A stretch of 18,400 nt of DNA, taken from contig JAPLNJ010000831.1 in NCBI GenBank assembly GCA_026692885.1, positions 1-18,400 of the forward strand. The letters are read 5' to 3'. This DNA comes from Planctomycetota bacterium (GTDB lineage: Bacteria > Planctomycetota > Planctomycetia > Pirellulales > Pirellulaceae). The translations under genes were made by a program, and so were the position numbers. This document shows positions 7,751 through 16,066 of the stretch, one piece after another (within the stretch, counting starts at the first letter, position 1; each line of letters starts with the position of its first letter). Under the pieces are notes generated by a model, which was not told where the DNA came from, ran no database searches, and worked only from the letters and a program-made list of their open reading frames with translations.

Positions 7751-9808
7751 TTACTTCTCTTGGTTTTTGATCTTGTTCCGAGTTTCTTCCCGTTTGGTGT
7801 CGTCGCCGTCTGGCGTGAAGGCGTCGACCGATTTGCGCCAGGCTTCCAGCGCCTTGTTCCGGTTGCCATTGCGGAGATAGGCGTCTCCGAGATGATCCAG
7901 GATCGTCCCGTCGGCGTGCTGGCCGGCAGCAGCCCGTTCCAGATGCCGGACAGCCTCTTCGCAACGTCCCAACTGGTAATACACCCAGCCCAGGCTGTCA
8001 AGATAGGCTACGTTGTCCGGTTCGCCGTCGACGGCCCGTTGGATCATGGCCAGCGACCGCTTGAGTCGTCGGCCTTGCTCGCTCCAGAGGTAGGCCAGGT
8101 CGTTCGACGCTCCGCTGTCCTCCGGAAACTCGTCCAGGACCTGCTCCAACCATTCCTCGCCCTCGGAACGCCGGCCCGCTTGCACGCAGATCTGGGACAG
8201 GATCAGCCGCGCTTCCCGCAGTTCGTCGCGGACATCCGCGTTTTCGTGGTTGTCGTCAAAGGCCGAGATCAGGGCGCGATACAGGGGCTCGGCCTCCGCA
8301 TAGCGTTTGGCACGGTACAGCACCCAGCCCGGCAACGCCTGCAAGCGGGGCGACGTCGGATGCAGAGCGGCGGTCTTGTCTGCCACGCGCAAAGCCTCCT
8401 CCGTCTGGCCTGCGAACGACAAGGCTCGCACTAAGTAGAAATCATAGACCCCCGCGCTGTCTTCCGCGACTTGGTCATCGATCGCCTGCTGAAACACGGC
8501 CGCCGCCGTCTCGTAGCGTTTCGCCAATACGAGATCCAGGCCCCAACTCAACCTGAGGCGGTCGCGTTGAGACGGTTGGGTCAGCGGCAACGCGTTGGTG
8601 AACCAGGCCTCCGCCGTCTCGAACTGCTGGCTGTGAAAGGCCAGCCACGCCGCGACCAACGGTACACCTTTTCCCTGACTCTCTGCGGCGCCGGCTAATT
8701 GTCGCCGGGCCACAGGCAGCAAGTCTGCCAGACGCTGCTGAGCGTCTGGCAAGGTTTTTTGGAAGGCTTCCAACGGCTGGAACGAGCCGGTCTGAGCGAC
8801 GGCAGCGCCCAAGGTCCTGAGCAGTTCCTCGTACCGCTCCTGCCGCAGATAGACACCAGCCAGACCGGCATAGCCTGCGGCGGTCGGTTGGATGTCGAGA
8901 AGTCTGTTCCAGAGCAACTCGGCATCCGCCCACCGGCCATCCTGCCCGTGCCGTTCGGCCAGGAAGAACAGCAGCGCGGTGTTGCTGCCATCGGCAGCCA
9001 GCAGTTTCTCCAAGGCGGCCCGTGACTTCTGCTGTGCCTCCGCCTCGTCTTTCGACTGGGACTTGTGCAGGTCGGCGAGCAATTCGTACGGTGCCGTGTC
9101 CTCGGCGGCGGACTTGGCCTGAAAATAGACGTCCAACAGCTGCAGCGCCACCTCGGTCCGGCCTTCCTTGGCAGCTACGCGGGCCAATTGATGTGACAGC
9201 CAGGCCTCGTTCGGTTTGACTTCGTTCGCCTTACCGAACATCGCGACGGCTTCGGCATAACGGCCCGCTTGGAAGAAGCCCTCTGCCAGCATTTGATAGG
9301 TGCGTTCCGGTTCGCCCAGGATGGCGTCGTGAATCGTCTTGTTGCCGGAGAGCAGCTGAGGATCCCGCAACGCCTCCCGCACCCGGGCAAAGAACTCGGC
9401 GGCTTTGGCGAAGTTCTCAGTCAGAAAGTAGATACGCCCGATTTCCACTTCCAGCAGAACGGTGGCCGCGTCGGGCGGTTTACCGTCGGCGGGTGCTTGC
9501 TTCTGCCAGGCTTTCTCGTACAGACGCAGGGCCCGCTGCCACTGGCGTTGGAGACTCAGTTGCAGGGCCAGCGGCCTCAGCAACAGCGGGTCCAATTCCG
9601 TGCATTCTGCGGCGATCACGGCATACCGGGCCGCTTCGTCGCGACGGTGGAGATGGTGTGCCAGGAAGACGATTTCCGGCAGGATGGAGACGGCTTCCGA
9701 ATCGTATCGCCAAGCACGCTGGAAACGGCGTAGAGCCGCCACGTCCATCCACGGTGCAAGAATCAATCGCTCCCGCCAGCGCGGGTGTGAGCCCCAGCAG
9801 CAGTGCAA
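7751..9808 (-). CDS. Large tetratricopeptide-repeat protein, N-terminus uncertain
   Basis: About 685 residues, nearly all helical TPR-type repeats. Examples are EIGRIYFLTENFAKAAEFFA, YQMLAEGFFQAGRYAEAVAM, KPNEAWLSHQLARVAAKEGR and, near the C-terminus, LDSLGWVYYQLGRCEEAVRH and LDHLGDAYLRNGNRNKALEA. TPR arrays mediate protein-protein contacts; the partner is unknown. The start is doubtful. The open frame reaches a TTG at 9808; the first ATG is 9748 (MDVAALRRFQRAW). A good signal-peptide-like stretch, TTLRCLGIALLLGLTPALAG, lies just upstream in another frame, starting at GTG 9842, which suggests one extra base near 9780 and a secreted or periplasmic protein in an intact copy. The stop lies 3 bp from the yebC start. 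An 11-bp perfect stem sits within the coding sequence at 8726-8751. Confidence 0.8.
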   Translation of the reverse strand: MHCCWGSHPRWRERLILAPWMDVAALRRFQRAWRYDSEAVSILPEIVFLAHHLHRRDEAARYAVIAAECTELDPLLLRPLALQLSLQRQWQRALRLYEKAWQKQAPADGKPPDAATVLLEVEIGRIYFLTENFAKAAEFFARVREALRDPQLLSGNKTIHDAILGEPERTYQMLAEGFFQAGRYAEAVAMFGKANEVKPNEAWLSHQLARVAAKEGRTEVALQLLDVYFQAKSAAEDTAPYELLADLHKSQSKDEAEAQQKSRAALEKLLAADGSNTALLFFLAERHGQDGRWADAELLWNRLLDIQPTAAGYAGLAGVYLRQERYEELLRTLGAAVAQTGSFQPLEAFQKTLPDAQQRLADLLPVARRQLAGAAESQGKGVPLVAAWLAFHSQQFETAEAWFTNALPLTQPSQRDRLRLSWGLDLVLAKRYETAAAVFQQAIDDQVAEDSAGVYDFYLVRALSFAGQTEEALRVADKTAALHPTSPRLQALPGWVLYRAKRYAEAEPLYRALISAFDDNHENADVRDELREARLILSQICVQAGRRSEGEEWLEQVLDEFPEDSGASNDLAYLWSEQGRRLKRSLAMIQRAVDGEPDNVAYLDSLGWVYYQLGRCEEAVRHLERAAAGQHADGTILDHLGDAYLRNGNRNKALEAWRKSVDAFTPDGDDTKREETRNKIKNQEK
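8726..8760 (+). terminator. Intragenic terminator-like hairpin on the antisense strand
   Basis: TGCCAGACGCT (8726-8736), a 4-nt GCTG loop, and AGCGTCTGGCA (8741-8751) form a perfect 11-bp stem. On the plus strand six T residues follow at 8755-8760. It lies inside the TPR gene but in terminator orientation for transcription against that gene, for example readthrough from the membrane-protein gene at 6327. The stem is clear; the function is inferred, and coding constraint could produce it by chance. Confidence 0.4.
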
Positions 9809-9853
9809 TGCCCAGGCACCGTAGTGTCGTTGCGTCAGACACGGCAGAATTCG

Positions 9854-10804
9854 TCAGCGAGGCTTCTTGCGAGACAATTGTTTCGTCGGCGATCTCTTTT
9901 CGTCGGCAGGATCCTTGGACGCATCGTGGCCCGGTTTCCGTTCGGGTTTTTCCCGTTCTTCGGCTGGTTCTTCCGCCGCTTCCGGAGTCCTGGGGGCTTT
10001 TTTCTTCTTGGCGGCATCCGCCGCCTCGGCCGGTGGTCCCTTCGGCGATGGCGGGGATACGGCCGTTCGAGCTGGGGGCACCGAGGGAGGGCCTGCCCCA
10101 GACGCGGGGCCGTCCGCCTGGAGGCTGCGTTGCGGGAGCCGATCCTTGGCCTCCGGTTCGATTTCGACCAGAATCGTCCGCACCTTGCTGCCCCACGGCG
10201 AGGCGAAGAAATCCGCGCCTAGTTGGTGCAACAGCGAAGCGAACTCCACGCCCTTGGCTTTGGAAATCGCTCGCTCCAGGCCTGGCACACGGTGCTTCTT
10301 GGCGTCCGCTTCGCTGATCATGCCGATGACTTCCAAGGCGTCGAGAGTCCCCAGGGACGTCGGAATCGAATGGCCCCCCAGACCGTTCTGCGAGACGTAC
10401 GCGACCACAAAGGACGTCATGCCGTTGAACTTTTCTAGTTGCTCGATCGCCTTCCCCAGGTTCTGTTTCTGCAGCGCCTCGATGTCGAATGCATAGTGCG
10501 TTTCGAACACACTCTGCAGGCATTTCTTCAGCCGCATGGCAGCGGCCGCGGGGTCCACCAAGGACGACATGGTCTCCGCCAATTCGGCCACCGTGGTCAC
10601 GCGGATTTCGTTCCAGTCGAAGAAGGCCTGCTGCACCTTCGCAAAGGCCTCGTCGGCGGCCTCGTGCGTGGCATTTTCCAGGCAGCAAGCGTACAGCAGA
10701 TGCTCCAGCAACGTACGATCTGCCGGCGGCTTCACCGGCTTGTAGTATTTTTTCAGGACTTTGTACGTCTTGCTGATTAGTGCGGCGCGATTCGATGCGG
10801 ACAT
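9854..10804 (-). CDS. Degenerate endonuclease III-like HhH-GPD protein
   Basis: A 316-residue protein starting at ATG 10804, 4 bp after the rbfA stop; the longer open frame to 11023 only overlaps rbfA. Residues ~10-220 resemble the HhH-GPD base-excision glycosylase fold: LLEHLLYACCLENATHEAAD, FFDWNEIRVTTVAELAETM, a hairpin-helix-hairpin-like FNGMTSFVVAYVSQNG (126-141) and LHQLGADFF. The features needed for catalysis are absent: the hairpin has no RKT lysine, the position expected for the aspartate reads GGHSIPTS, and no C-terminal iron-sulfur cysteine cluster is present. It may bind nucleic acid without cleaving it. Residues ~227-316 are a Pro/Ala/Lys/Glu-rich disordered tail ending in SRKKPR, also suggestive of nucleic-acid contact. 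Location between rbfA and the TPR gene suggests co-expression with ribosome-assembly genes. The fold call is moderate; the inactivity is read from my own alignment by eye. Confidence 0.75.
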   Translation of the reverse strand: MSASNRAALISKTYKVLKKYYKPVKPPADRTLLEHLLYACCLENATHEAADEAFAKVQQAFFDWNEIRVTTVAELAETMSSLVDPAAAAMRLKKCLQSVFETHYAFDIEALQKQNLGKAIEQLEKFNGMTSFVVAYVSQNGLGGHSIPTSLGTLDALEVIGMISEADAKKHRVPGLERAISKAKGVEFASLLHQLGADFFASPWGSKVRTILVEIEPEAKDRLPQRSLQADGPASGAGPPSVPPARTAVSPPSPKGPPAEAADAAKKKKAPRTPEAAEEPAEEREKPERKPGHDASKDPADEKRSPTKQLSRKKPR

Positions 10805-10808
10805 GCCA

Positions 10809-11228
10809 TCAGTTCTCAGTTTCCAGGGCGTTCTCAGTTTCCAGGGCGTTGTCTGTGGGTTCTGCTGGGCTAGTTTCGATCTTCTCTGGCGGCAGCAATT
10901 CGCTGAGCAGGCGGCTGACCTCGATCGAGCGTTTGACGCCCAGGTCCAGCTGGAACGTAATCCGGGGAGTGTAACGCGTATCGATGCGTTTGGCGACCTT
11001 CTGTTGCAGGAAGCCGGCCGCATTCTGCAATCCGTGCAGCCCCAGCTTCTGCTTGGGTTCGTCGCCCATGATGGAGACGTGCACCTTCGCGTAGCGCATG
11101 TCGTCCGACACCTCGACGTAGGTCACCGTGACATCCTGAATCCGCGGGTCGCGCAATTCGGTCAAGATGGCCATGCTGACCACTTCCCGAATGGCTTCGG
11201 CGGCTTTGAGCGTTCGACGAGAAGGCAT
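10809..11228 (-). CDS. rbfA: Ribosome-binding factor A
   Basis: A 139-residue RbfA, a KH-like 30S maturation factor that binds near helix 1 and the decoding region during late assembly and cold adaptation. It opens [20 protein letters not shown] and continues with [31 protein letters not shown], the helix with the Ala-Gly kink ([16 protein letters not shown]) and [16 protein letters not shown], as expected. The C-terminus is extended by a disordered tail ending in a duplicated NALETE unit, from an exact 18-bp tandem repeat. The ATG at 11228 is 2 bp after the infB stop, the classic infB-rbfA arrangement. Confidence 0.96.
   Translation of the reverse strand: MPSRRTLKAAEAIREVVSMAILTELRDPRIQDVTVTYVEVSDDMRYAKVHVSIMGDEPKQKLGLHGLQNAAGFLQQKVAKRIDTRYTPRITFQLDLGVKRSIEVSRLLSELLPPEKIETSPAEPTDNALETENALETEN
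10813..10848. repeat. Two exact 18-bp tandem copies in the rbfA 3' end
   Basis: TTCTCAGTTTCCAGGGCG occurs at 10813-10830 and again at 10831-10848. It is in frame and encodes the repeated ENALET at the RbfA C-terminus just before the stop. The identity of the copies points to a recent slippage duplication. Confidence 0.95.
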
Positions 11229-11230
11229 AA

Positions 11231-14044
11231 TTATAAAGTCCTGGCGACCTCTTCAATCCGGTAGGCTTCCAGAATGTCGTCCTGTTTGATGTCGTTGAAT
11301 CCGGCCAACTTGATCCCACACTCCATGCCGCGCGGCACCTCCCGAACGTCATCCTTATCGCGCCGCAGCGATTCCATGTCGTAGTCGCCGATGATCCGGC
11401 CATCGCGGCTGACGCGAATCCGACAACCCCGGTTGATGGTCCCCTTGACCACATAACACCCTGCGACGGCGCCCACGCGACTGATCGCGAAGACCCGCTT
11501 GACGACCGCGTGTCCCAATTCGACGACCCGCTCTTCGGGCTTGAGCTTGCCCTCCAACAAGGCTTTGATGTCGTCCGTCACCTTGTAGATGATGTCGTAG
11601 CGGCGAATCTCGACCTGTTTATCATCGGACAGCGCGCGCGCGGCTTCGTCCGGAACCACGTTGAAACCGATGATCACCGCATCGGAAGCGTGGGCCAGCG
11701 TGACATCACCCGCCGTGATGGCTCCCACCGACTTGTGCAAGATGTGGACGCGGACCTCGGGATGCTCCAGTTTCTCCAGTTCCTTTTCGATCGCTTCGAT
11801 CGAACCGCGCACGTCGGTCCGGAGGATGAGGTTCAACGTGACGACATCTTTCCCCTCCAGCAACTTGCCGGTGGACAGCCGGCGCTGGAATTCCTCGAAC
11901 GAGACCTTCTTGGTGAGTCCCGACAACGACTTCTGCCGGTTGACCGTTTCCCGCCTGGCCGCGATTTCCCGCGCCTGGATGATATCCGCCAACACGAAGA
12001 ACTTGTCGCCAGCCTGCGGCGCCTGATCGAAGCCCGTGACGTTCGCTGGCGTGGAGGGACCGGCCTCCTGCATGCGTTGGCGAGGCTTCAAGGTATCGTG
12101 CATGGACTTGACCCGGCCGTACGCCGTGCCGCAAAGCACAATGTCGCCGACGCGCAAGGTGCCATTTTTCACGATCAGTTTGGCGATCACGCCCCGTCCG
12201 GATTGCTGTTCTGCTTCCAAGCAGACGCCTTGAGCCGGGCGATTGGGATTGGCCCTGTAGTCGTTCAATTCGGCCGTGAGCAGGATATTTTCCAACAGGA
12301 CATCGATGCCATCGCCCTTCGTGGCACTGGTTTTCACCACTTCCACATCCCCACCCCACTCGCTGGGCAACAGTCCGGCGCCCGTCAACTGCTGCATTGC
12401 CCGGTTGGCGTCGGCGGCGGGGAGGTCAATTTTGTTCAGGGCCACGATAATTGGCACGTTCGCGGCTTTGGCGTGGCTGATGGCTTCCTCGGTTTGGGGC
12501 ATCACACCATCGTCCGCCGCGATCACCAACACGGCAATGTCCGTCACGTTTGCACCGCGGGCGCGCATTTCGGTAAAAGCTTCGTGCCCTGGCGTGTCCA
12601 CGAACGCAATCTTACGGCCGTCCTTTTCAATCTGATAGGCGCGGATGTGCTGGGTAATGCCGCCAGCCTCTCCCGACACCACATTGATACCGATGATGCG
12701 GTCTAAGAGGGACGTCTTGCCGTGGTCCACATGGCCCAGGAACGTGACGATGGGAGGCCGCGGTTGCAAGTCTTCGGGCGACTCGGGCTGTTGCACAATT
12801 TGGTCGATGACCGAGTCTTCCAGCGTGGCGAACTGCTTGAACTCCACGTCGACACCCAACTCGGATACCAACAGGTGGGCCATTTCGTCATCGATTTGGG
12901 CATTGATGTTCAGCGTGGCCCTTCCCAGGTCCAGCAGTTTCTTCAGCACCTGGGCCGCACTCACACCGCTGGCCTCGGAAAACGTGCGAACCGTGCAGGG
13001 CAATTCCAAAGCCACTTTTTCCCTGCGCGGCGCCGCCGTATTGACCGTACCGCGCCGACGGAATAGCGTTTTGGGCCTCCGCGCGACCGTCGGGGCCTCT
13101 TTGGGATCCTCCAGATCCGCATCCTTCACTTCCCTGACTTTCACCCGCGACTTGCGGGTTTTCTGCCGGTCCGCTCGAGCGCTGGCCATGCCCGCCAGTC
13201 CACGTTCGGCACCCTCCTCGTCGGTCTCCGACTTGCCTTTTCGTTGACCGGCACCCTTGCCGCTCAGCGGCGCCTCGACCGTGTGAGGTTTCGCGTCCTT
13301 GGGCGGTTCCGGCTTCTTCACGACCGGTTCCGGTTTCTTCTCCAAGCTCTTGGTGAGATGCTCCAGCGGTGGACGCTGGCCCGCGCGGTGGCCGGCAATC
13401 GCGTCCTTGGGCAGACGAATCTCCGGCCGCTGAGCCTTCGGCTCCTCGCGGCGGACGGTGGGAGCAGGTTGCTGCACCTGGGGCATTTCAGCGAGCTTGA
13501 TGACCGGCTCGCGTTTCTTCTTAAGCAGACCTTTGAGGGCGTCGGATTCCTCTTTCTTTTCCTTCGGTTTTTCGCCGGGCCGGGCGCGTGAGACGTCCAG
13601 CACCTTGCTCTTGCCTCCCGCTCCAGGCGCGATGTAATCGCCCCTGGTGTACGGCGCCGGCTCGCTGGGAAGCTCGCTGGGAAGGGGCACATCGCTCGTC
13701 GCGGTGGGCTCCGGTTCGTCGGGAAGGGGTGCATCGCTCGTCGCGATGGGCACCGGCTCGCTGGGACGCTGGGGCGGGTGACTGACCGACGAGCGAATCA
13801 CGGGCGGGCGACCCACAGACGGGCGACCCATGGCGGGCCCCCGCACGGGGCCGGCTTCGGCGGCGGACTCGACCTTCTTCTTCTCACCCCCGGAGAGAAA
13901 CGCTCGAACCTTTGTTACTTCTTCGTCGGTAAGGCTGGCCAGCGCAGAACCCTTGCCGGAGACTCCCGCCTTACGGCAGATCTCCACCAAGTCCTTGCTG
14001 TCGACATTGATTTCTTTGGCTAACGCGTAAATCCGCACGGGCAC
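11231..14044 (-). CDS. infB: Translation initiation factor IF-2
   Basis: A 937-residue IF-2, the GTPase that places initiator tRNA on the 30S subunit and promotes subunit joining. I start it at GTG 14044 ([11 protein letters not shown]) because GGAGGG lies 6 nt upstream and this is the usual N-terminal motif; the open frame reaches 14104 but the extra 20 residues look non-native. Residues 1-50 are the IF2-N domain ([20 protein letters not shown]). A long charged, Pro-rich linker (~55-340) contains short tandem repeats. The second IF2-N domain is near 355-410. The G domain begins at ~430 with GHVDHGKT (437-444), then [21 protein letters not shown] and TSATKGDG. Domains II-IV follow, ending [14 protein letters not shown]. 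Located between nusA and rbfA as in most bacteria, 183 nt after nusA. Full length and intact. Confidence 0.97.
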   Translation of the reverse strand: MPVRIYALAKEINVDSKDLVEICRKAGVSGKGSALASLTDEEVTKVRAFLSGGEKKKVESAAEAGPVRGPAMGRPSVGRPPVIRSSVSHPPQRPSEPVPIATSDAPLPDEPEPTATSDVPLPSELPSEPAPYTRGDYIAPGAGGKSKVLDVSRARPGEKPKEKKEESDALKGLLKKKREPVIKLAEMPQVQQPAPTVRREEPKAQRPEIRLPKDAIAGHRAGQRPPLEHLTKSLEKKPEPVVKKPEPPKDAKPHTVEAPLSGKGAGQRKGKSETDEEGAERGLAGMASARADRQKTRKSRVKVREVKDADLEDPKEAPTVARRPKTLFRRRGTVNTAAPRREKVALELPCTVRTFSEASGVSAAQVLKKLLDLGRATLNINAQIDDEMAHLLVSELGVDVEFKQFATLEDSVIDQIVQQPESPEDLQPRPPIVTFLGHVDHGKTSLLDRIIGINVVSGEAGGITQHIRAYQIEKDGRKIAFVDTPGHEAFTEMRARGANVTDIAVLVIAADDGVMPQTEEAISHAKAANVPIIVALNKIDLPAADANRAMQQLTGAGLLPSEWGGDVEVVKTSATKGDGIDVLLENILLTAELNDYRANPNRPAQGVCLEAEQQSGRGVIAKLIVKNGTLRVGDIVLCGTAYGRVKSMHDTLKPRQRMQEAGPSTPANVTGFDQAPQAGDKFFVLADIIQAREIAARRETVNRQKSLSGLTKKVSFEEFQRRLSTGKLLEGKDVVTLNLILRTDVRGSIEAIEKELEKLEHPEVRVHILHKSVGAITAGDVTLAHASDAVIIGFNVVPDEAARALSDDKQVEIRRYDIIYKVTDDIKALLEGKLKPEERVVELGHAVVKRVFAISRVGAVAGCYVVKGTINRGCRIRVSRDGRIIGDYDMESLRRDKDDVREVPRGMECGIKLAGFNDIKQDDILEAYRIEEVARTL
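13661..13758. repeat. Nested tandem repeats in the IF-2 linker
   Basis: CTCGCTGGGAAG is present twice (13661-13672 and 13673-13684), coding for SELP-SELP. Overlapping it are two imperfect 42-bp units (13675-13716 and 13717-13758), coding for related 14-residue blocks of the type EPxPxATSDxPLPx. The reading frame is kept, so the linker varies in length without harm to the GTPase. Confidence 0.85.
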
Positions 14045-14050
14045 GTTGGG

Positions 14051-14056
14051 CCCTCC
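14051..14056 (-). promoter_or_regulatory. Shine-Dalgarno site of infB
   Basis: GGAGGG on the minus strand, 6 nt before GTG 14044. It fixes the start at the GTG rather than the upstream in-frame codon at 14104. Confidence 0.75.
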
Positions 14057-14227
14057 CTCAACCGCCACGCAACCGCTCTGCGTCCGGGTGGCGTGGTTTC
14101 TCATCGAATGGAAAATTACCTCATATCCGCAGTCTCCTGTACTGGCTACGCGGAATCCCTGTTACCTACATTTGGAACTGCCGCCCGAACCCTGGCTGTT
14201 TGGGCCAAGGCTGTCGGGCCACAGTCC
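14057..14227. other. nusA-infB intergenic region
   Basis: A spacer of 183 nt in all between nusA and infB, the longest gap in this operon. I see no reading frame with protein character, no tRNA-like fold and no strong promoter. It might carry processing or secondary-structure signals, but nothing definite is visible. Confidence 0.4.
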
Positions 14228-15592
14228 TCACGTTCCGGTCGCCTGCGGCGGTGTCTCAATCGGTGTCTCAATCGGTGTCTCAATCGGTGTCTCAATCGGT
14301 GTCTCAATCGGTGTCTCAATCGGTGTCTCAATCGGTAGCGAGTCGCCTTCGACGGGCGCCACTTCCGCCACAGTCGCGAGTTCCTCGACCTGATCCTGCT
14401 CTTTATCCTGCTGCTTCTGTCGCCGTCGTTCGTCGGCTGCCGCCCGTTCCGCCTCCGCCGCTTTCTGCTCCGCCTGCGCGACAATGTGCTCGACCTGCAG
14501 TTCGGTCAGATTGCCCATTTCCTGCAAGGCTTCCGGTTCGATAACGGACAGGTCGTCGTAGGACAGATAGCCCTGTTCGACCAGGTGGGCCGCCAGTTCT
14601 CCCGTCACGCCCTCCAGGGCACTGAAGCCGGCTACCGCACGATCGATCTGCTGGTCCAACTCCTCGGCGGTCATAATCTCGATGTCCCAACCCACCAGCT
14701 TGCTCGCCAATCGCACGTTCTGGCCGCGGCGGCCGATAGCCAGGGACAACTGGTCCTCGCGCACCAAGACGATGGCCCGCCCCAGCATATCACACAGCAG
14801 CACCTGATCCACTTCAGCCGGCTGGAGCGCATTGGGAATCAGCACCTGCGAATCATCACTCCACCGCACAATATCGATGCGTTCACCCGCCAGTTCGTCG
14901 ACGATGTTCTTGATTCGGTTGCCGCGCACACCGACGCAGGCCCCCACACAATCCACCCGTTGGTCGCTGCTGCTGACCGCGACTTTGGTGCGATATCCCG
15001 GCTCGCGCGCCATGGCGTTGATCGTGATCACGCCGTCGGCGATCTCCGGGATCTCCTGCTCAAACAGCCGTCGCACGAGGATCGGTCGGGTGCGACTGAG
15101 GATCACCTTGACCCGATTGCCCTGCGGCTTGACTTCATAGATCACGGCCTGCAGGCGTTCGTTCACATGATGCGATTCGCCGGGGATCTGCTCGCTACGG
15201 GGCAGGATCGCCTCGACGGCACCCAGCGAGACCACGATCGCTCCACCATCGCTACGCTGAACGACTCCGTTGACCATATCGTCAATCTGGCCGCTGAACT
15301 CCTCGACCAGCGAATCCCGTTCGGCTTCGCGAATCTTCTGGATGATCACTTGCTTAGCGGTCTGCGCTCCGATGCGGCCAATCGTGTCCTCGTCCAGCGG
15401 CTGACCGTTCAACGTCGCCGTCAGGATCGCCGTTCCACGGTCGACCTGGACGACGATTTCGGCGTCCTCGCCATATTGCCGCCGAACCGCGGTCACCAAC
15501 GCGGCTTCAATCGCCTGAAAGACGATCTCCGCATCGATGTTTTTTTCGCGGTGGAGCGAATCCACAATTCGCAGCAACTCGTTCGGATTCAT
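14228..15592 (-). CDS. nusA: Transcription termination/antitermination factor NusA
   Basis: A 454-residue NusA, which binds RNA polymerase and nascent RNA to control pausing, termination and antitermination. The start is ATG 15592 ([20 protein letters not shown]); the frame continues to 15787 but that part is the promoter and leader. Residues 1-~98 are the polymerase-binding N-terminal domain. The S1 domain is at ~102-170 ([16 protein letters not shown]). KH1 is near 200-245 ([17 protein letters not shown]), KH2 near 265-310 ([20 protein letters not shown]), and a helix-hairpin-helix-like segment at ~322-372. A coiled Glu/Gln/Arg-rich stretch (373-402) follows, and the protein ends with seven IETP repeats encoded by a 12-bp tandem array. 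It is first in the operon, read from the promoter at 15720-15748. The usual rimP upstream neighbour is not here. Confidence 0.96.
   Translation of the reverse strand: MNPNELLRIVDSLHREKNIDAEIVFQAIEAALVTAVRRQYGEDAEIVVQVDRGTAILTATLNGQPLDEDTIGRIGAQTAKQVIIQKIREAERDSLVEEFSGQIDDMVNGVVQRSDGGAIVVSLGAVEAILPRSEQIPGESHHVNERLQAVIYEVKPQGNRVKVILSRTRPILVRRLFEQEIPEIADGVITINAMAREPGYRTKVAVSSSDQRVDCVGACVGVRGNRIKNIVDELAGERIDIVRWSDDSQVLIPNALQPAEVDQVLLCDMLGRAIVLVREDQLSLAIGRRGQNVRLASKLVGWDIEIMTAEELDQQIDRAVAGFSALEGVTGELAAHLVEQGYLSYDDLSVIEPEALQEMGNLTELQVEHIVAQAEQKAAEAERAAADERRRQKQQDKEQDQVEELATVAEVAPVEGDSLPIETPIETPIETPIETPIETPIETPIETPPQATGT
14250..14333. repeat. Seven exact 12-bp tandem repeats at the nusA 3' end
   Basis: GGTGTCTCAATC is repeated seven times without a mismatch and in frame with nusA, encoding IETP on the minus strand. 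All plus-strand frames are also open through it, which creates spurious repeat-rich frames. The perfect identity suggests recent expansion by slippage; a variable-number locus between strains is likely. Confidence 0.97.
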
Positions 15593-15719
15593 GCTCTTAT
15601 TTGCTTTCCTAAGGACGCGGTGCCTACCTTGCACCTCGCTGGCCGCGCAGGTCTCCAACCGCGTAGTCAGGTTCGAAATCCTTCCAAGCACGCAACTTAG
15701 TGCGAGGCAAAGTGCAGTA

Positions 15720-15748
15720 AGAATACAGGTCCCCCAGAGAGCTGTCAA
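15720..15748 (-). promoter_or_regulatory. Sigma-70 promoter of the nusA operon
   Basis: Read on the minus strand, TTGACA (15748-15743) is a perfect -35 and TATTCT (15725-15720) is a near-consensus -10, separated by exactly 17 bp. Transcription should begin near 15713, giving a leader of about 120 nt before ATG 15592. Its placement directly ahead of nusA makes it the probable main promoter for nusA-infB-rbfA and the genes behind them. Confidence 0.75.
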
Positions 15749-15861
15749 GCTGGAGGGCAGTCTATGTGCCAGAAGTGTGGTCACCAACCGCGCGATTGGG
15801 GCTGATCCAGGTATCCAACGCGGCCCACGGCTGTCTTGCGAGCACCGCGCAACCGCAGACG

Positions 15862-16022
15862 TTATTGAGTCCTAGGTTGCCAATGGAAAACGAGAGAACG
15901 TGGATTGGAAGGGCGACGCTCCCGCGGAGCCGTGGGCCGTCCCTGACGGCCCGTTCCAGCTCGGCGGGGTGCCCACTGGGCCCCTCGCCCTCCCATGCCA
16001 TTGGCAACCTAGGACTCAATAA
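15862..16022. repeat. 161-bp imperfect palindrome with 25-bp terminal inverted repeats
   Basis: The arms at 15862-15886 and 15998-16022 are perfect inverted copies of 25 bp, beginning TTATTGAGTCC and ending ...CAATAA. Inside, GGGCCGTC (15934-15941) and GACGGCCC (15945-15952) form an 8-bp stem with a 3-nt loop lying at the exact centre of the element. The sequences between are partly complementary (AGGGCGA blocks on both sides). The element lies between the ketosynthase-like stop (16067) and the nusA promoter. It could be a non-autonomous mobile element, a structured intergenic repeat or a transcript end. No clear target-site duplication is visible. Confidence 0.8.
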
Positions 16023-16066
16023 AGTGCATGCGGAGCTAAAGCCTCGCCTTGCGCCGCGCGCCGCCG

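Noticed and set aside
6701..8434. 577-codon plus-strand open frame
   Set aside because: It overlaps the membrane protein in another frame and is antisense to yebC and the TPR gene, both well supported.
10805..11023. Longer start for the HhH protein
   Set aside because: The extra residues overlap rbfA in another frame and are Arg/Ser/Cys-rich; MSASNRAALISKTYKVLKKY at 10804 begins right after the rbfA stop.
14250..14333. Repeat array as a CRISPR
   Set aside because: The 12-bp units are directly adjacent with no spacers and are in frame with nusA; it is a coding minisatellite.
15593..15787. N-terminal extension of NusA with a hydrophobic stretch
   Set aside because: NusA begins with [12 protein letters not shown] at 15592. 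The extension covers a near-perfect -35/-10 promoter and would add a meaningless membrane-like segment to a cytoplasmic factor.
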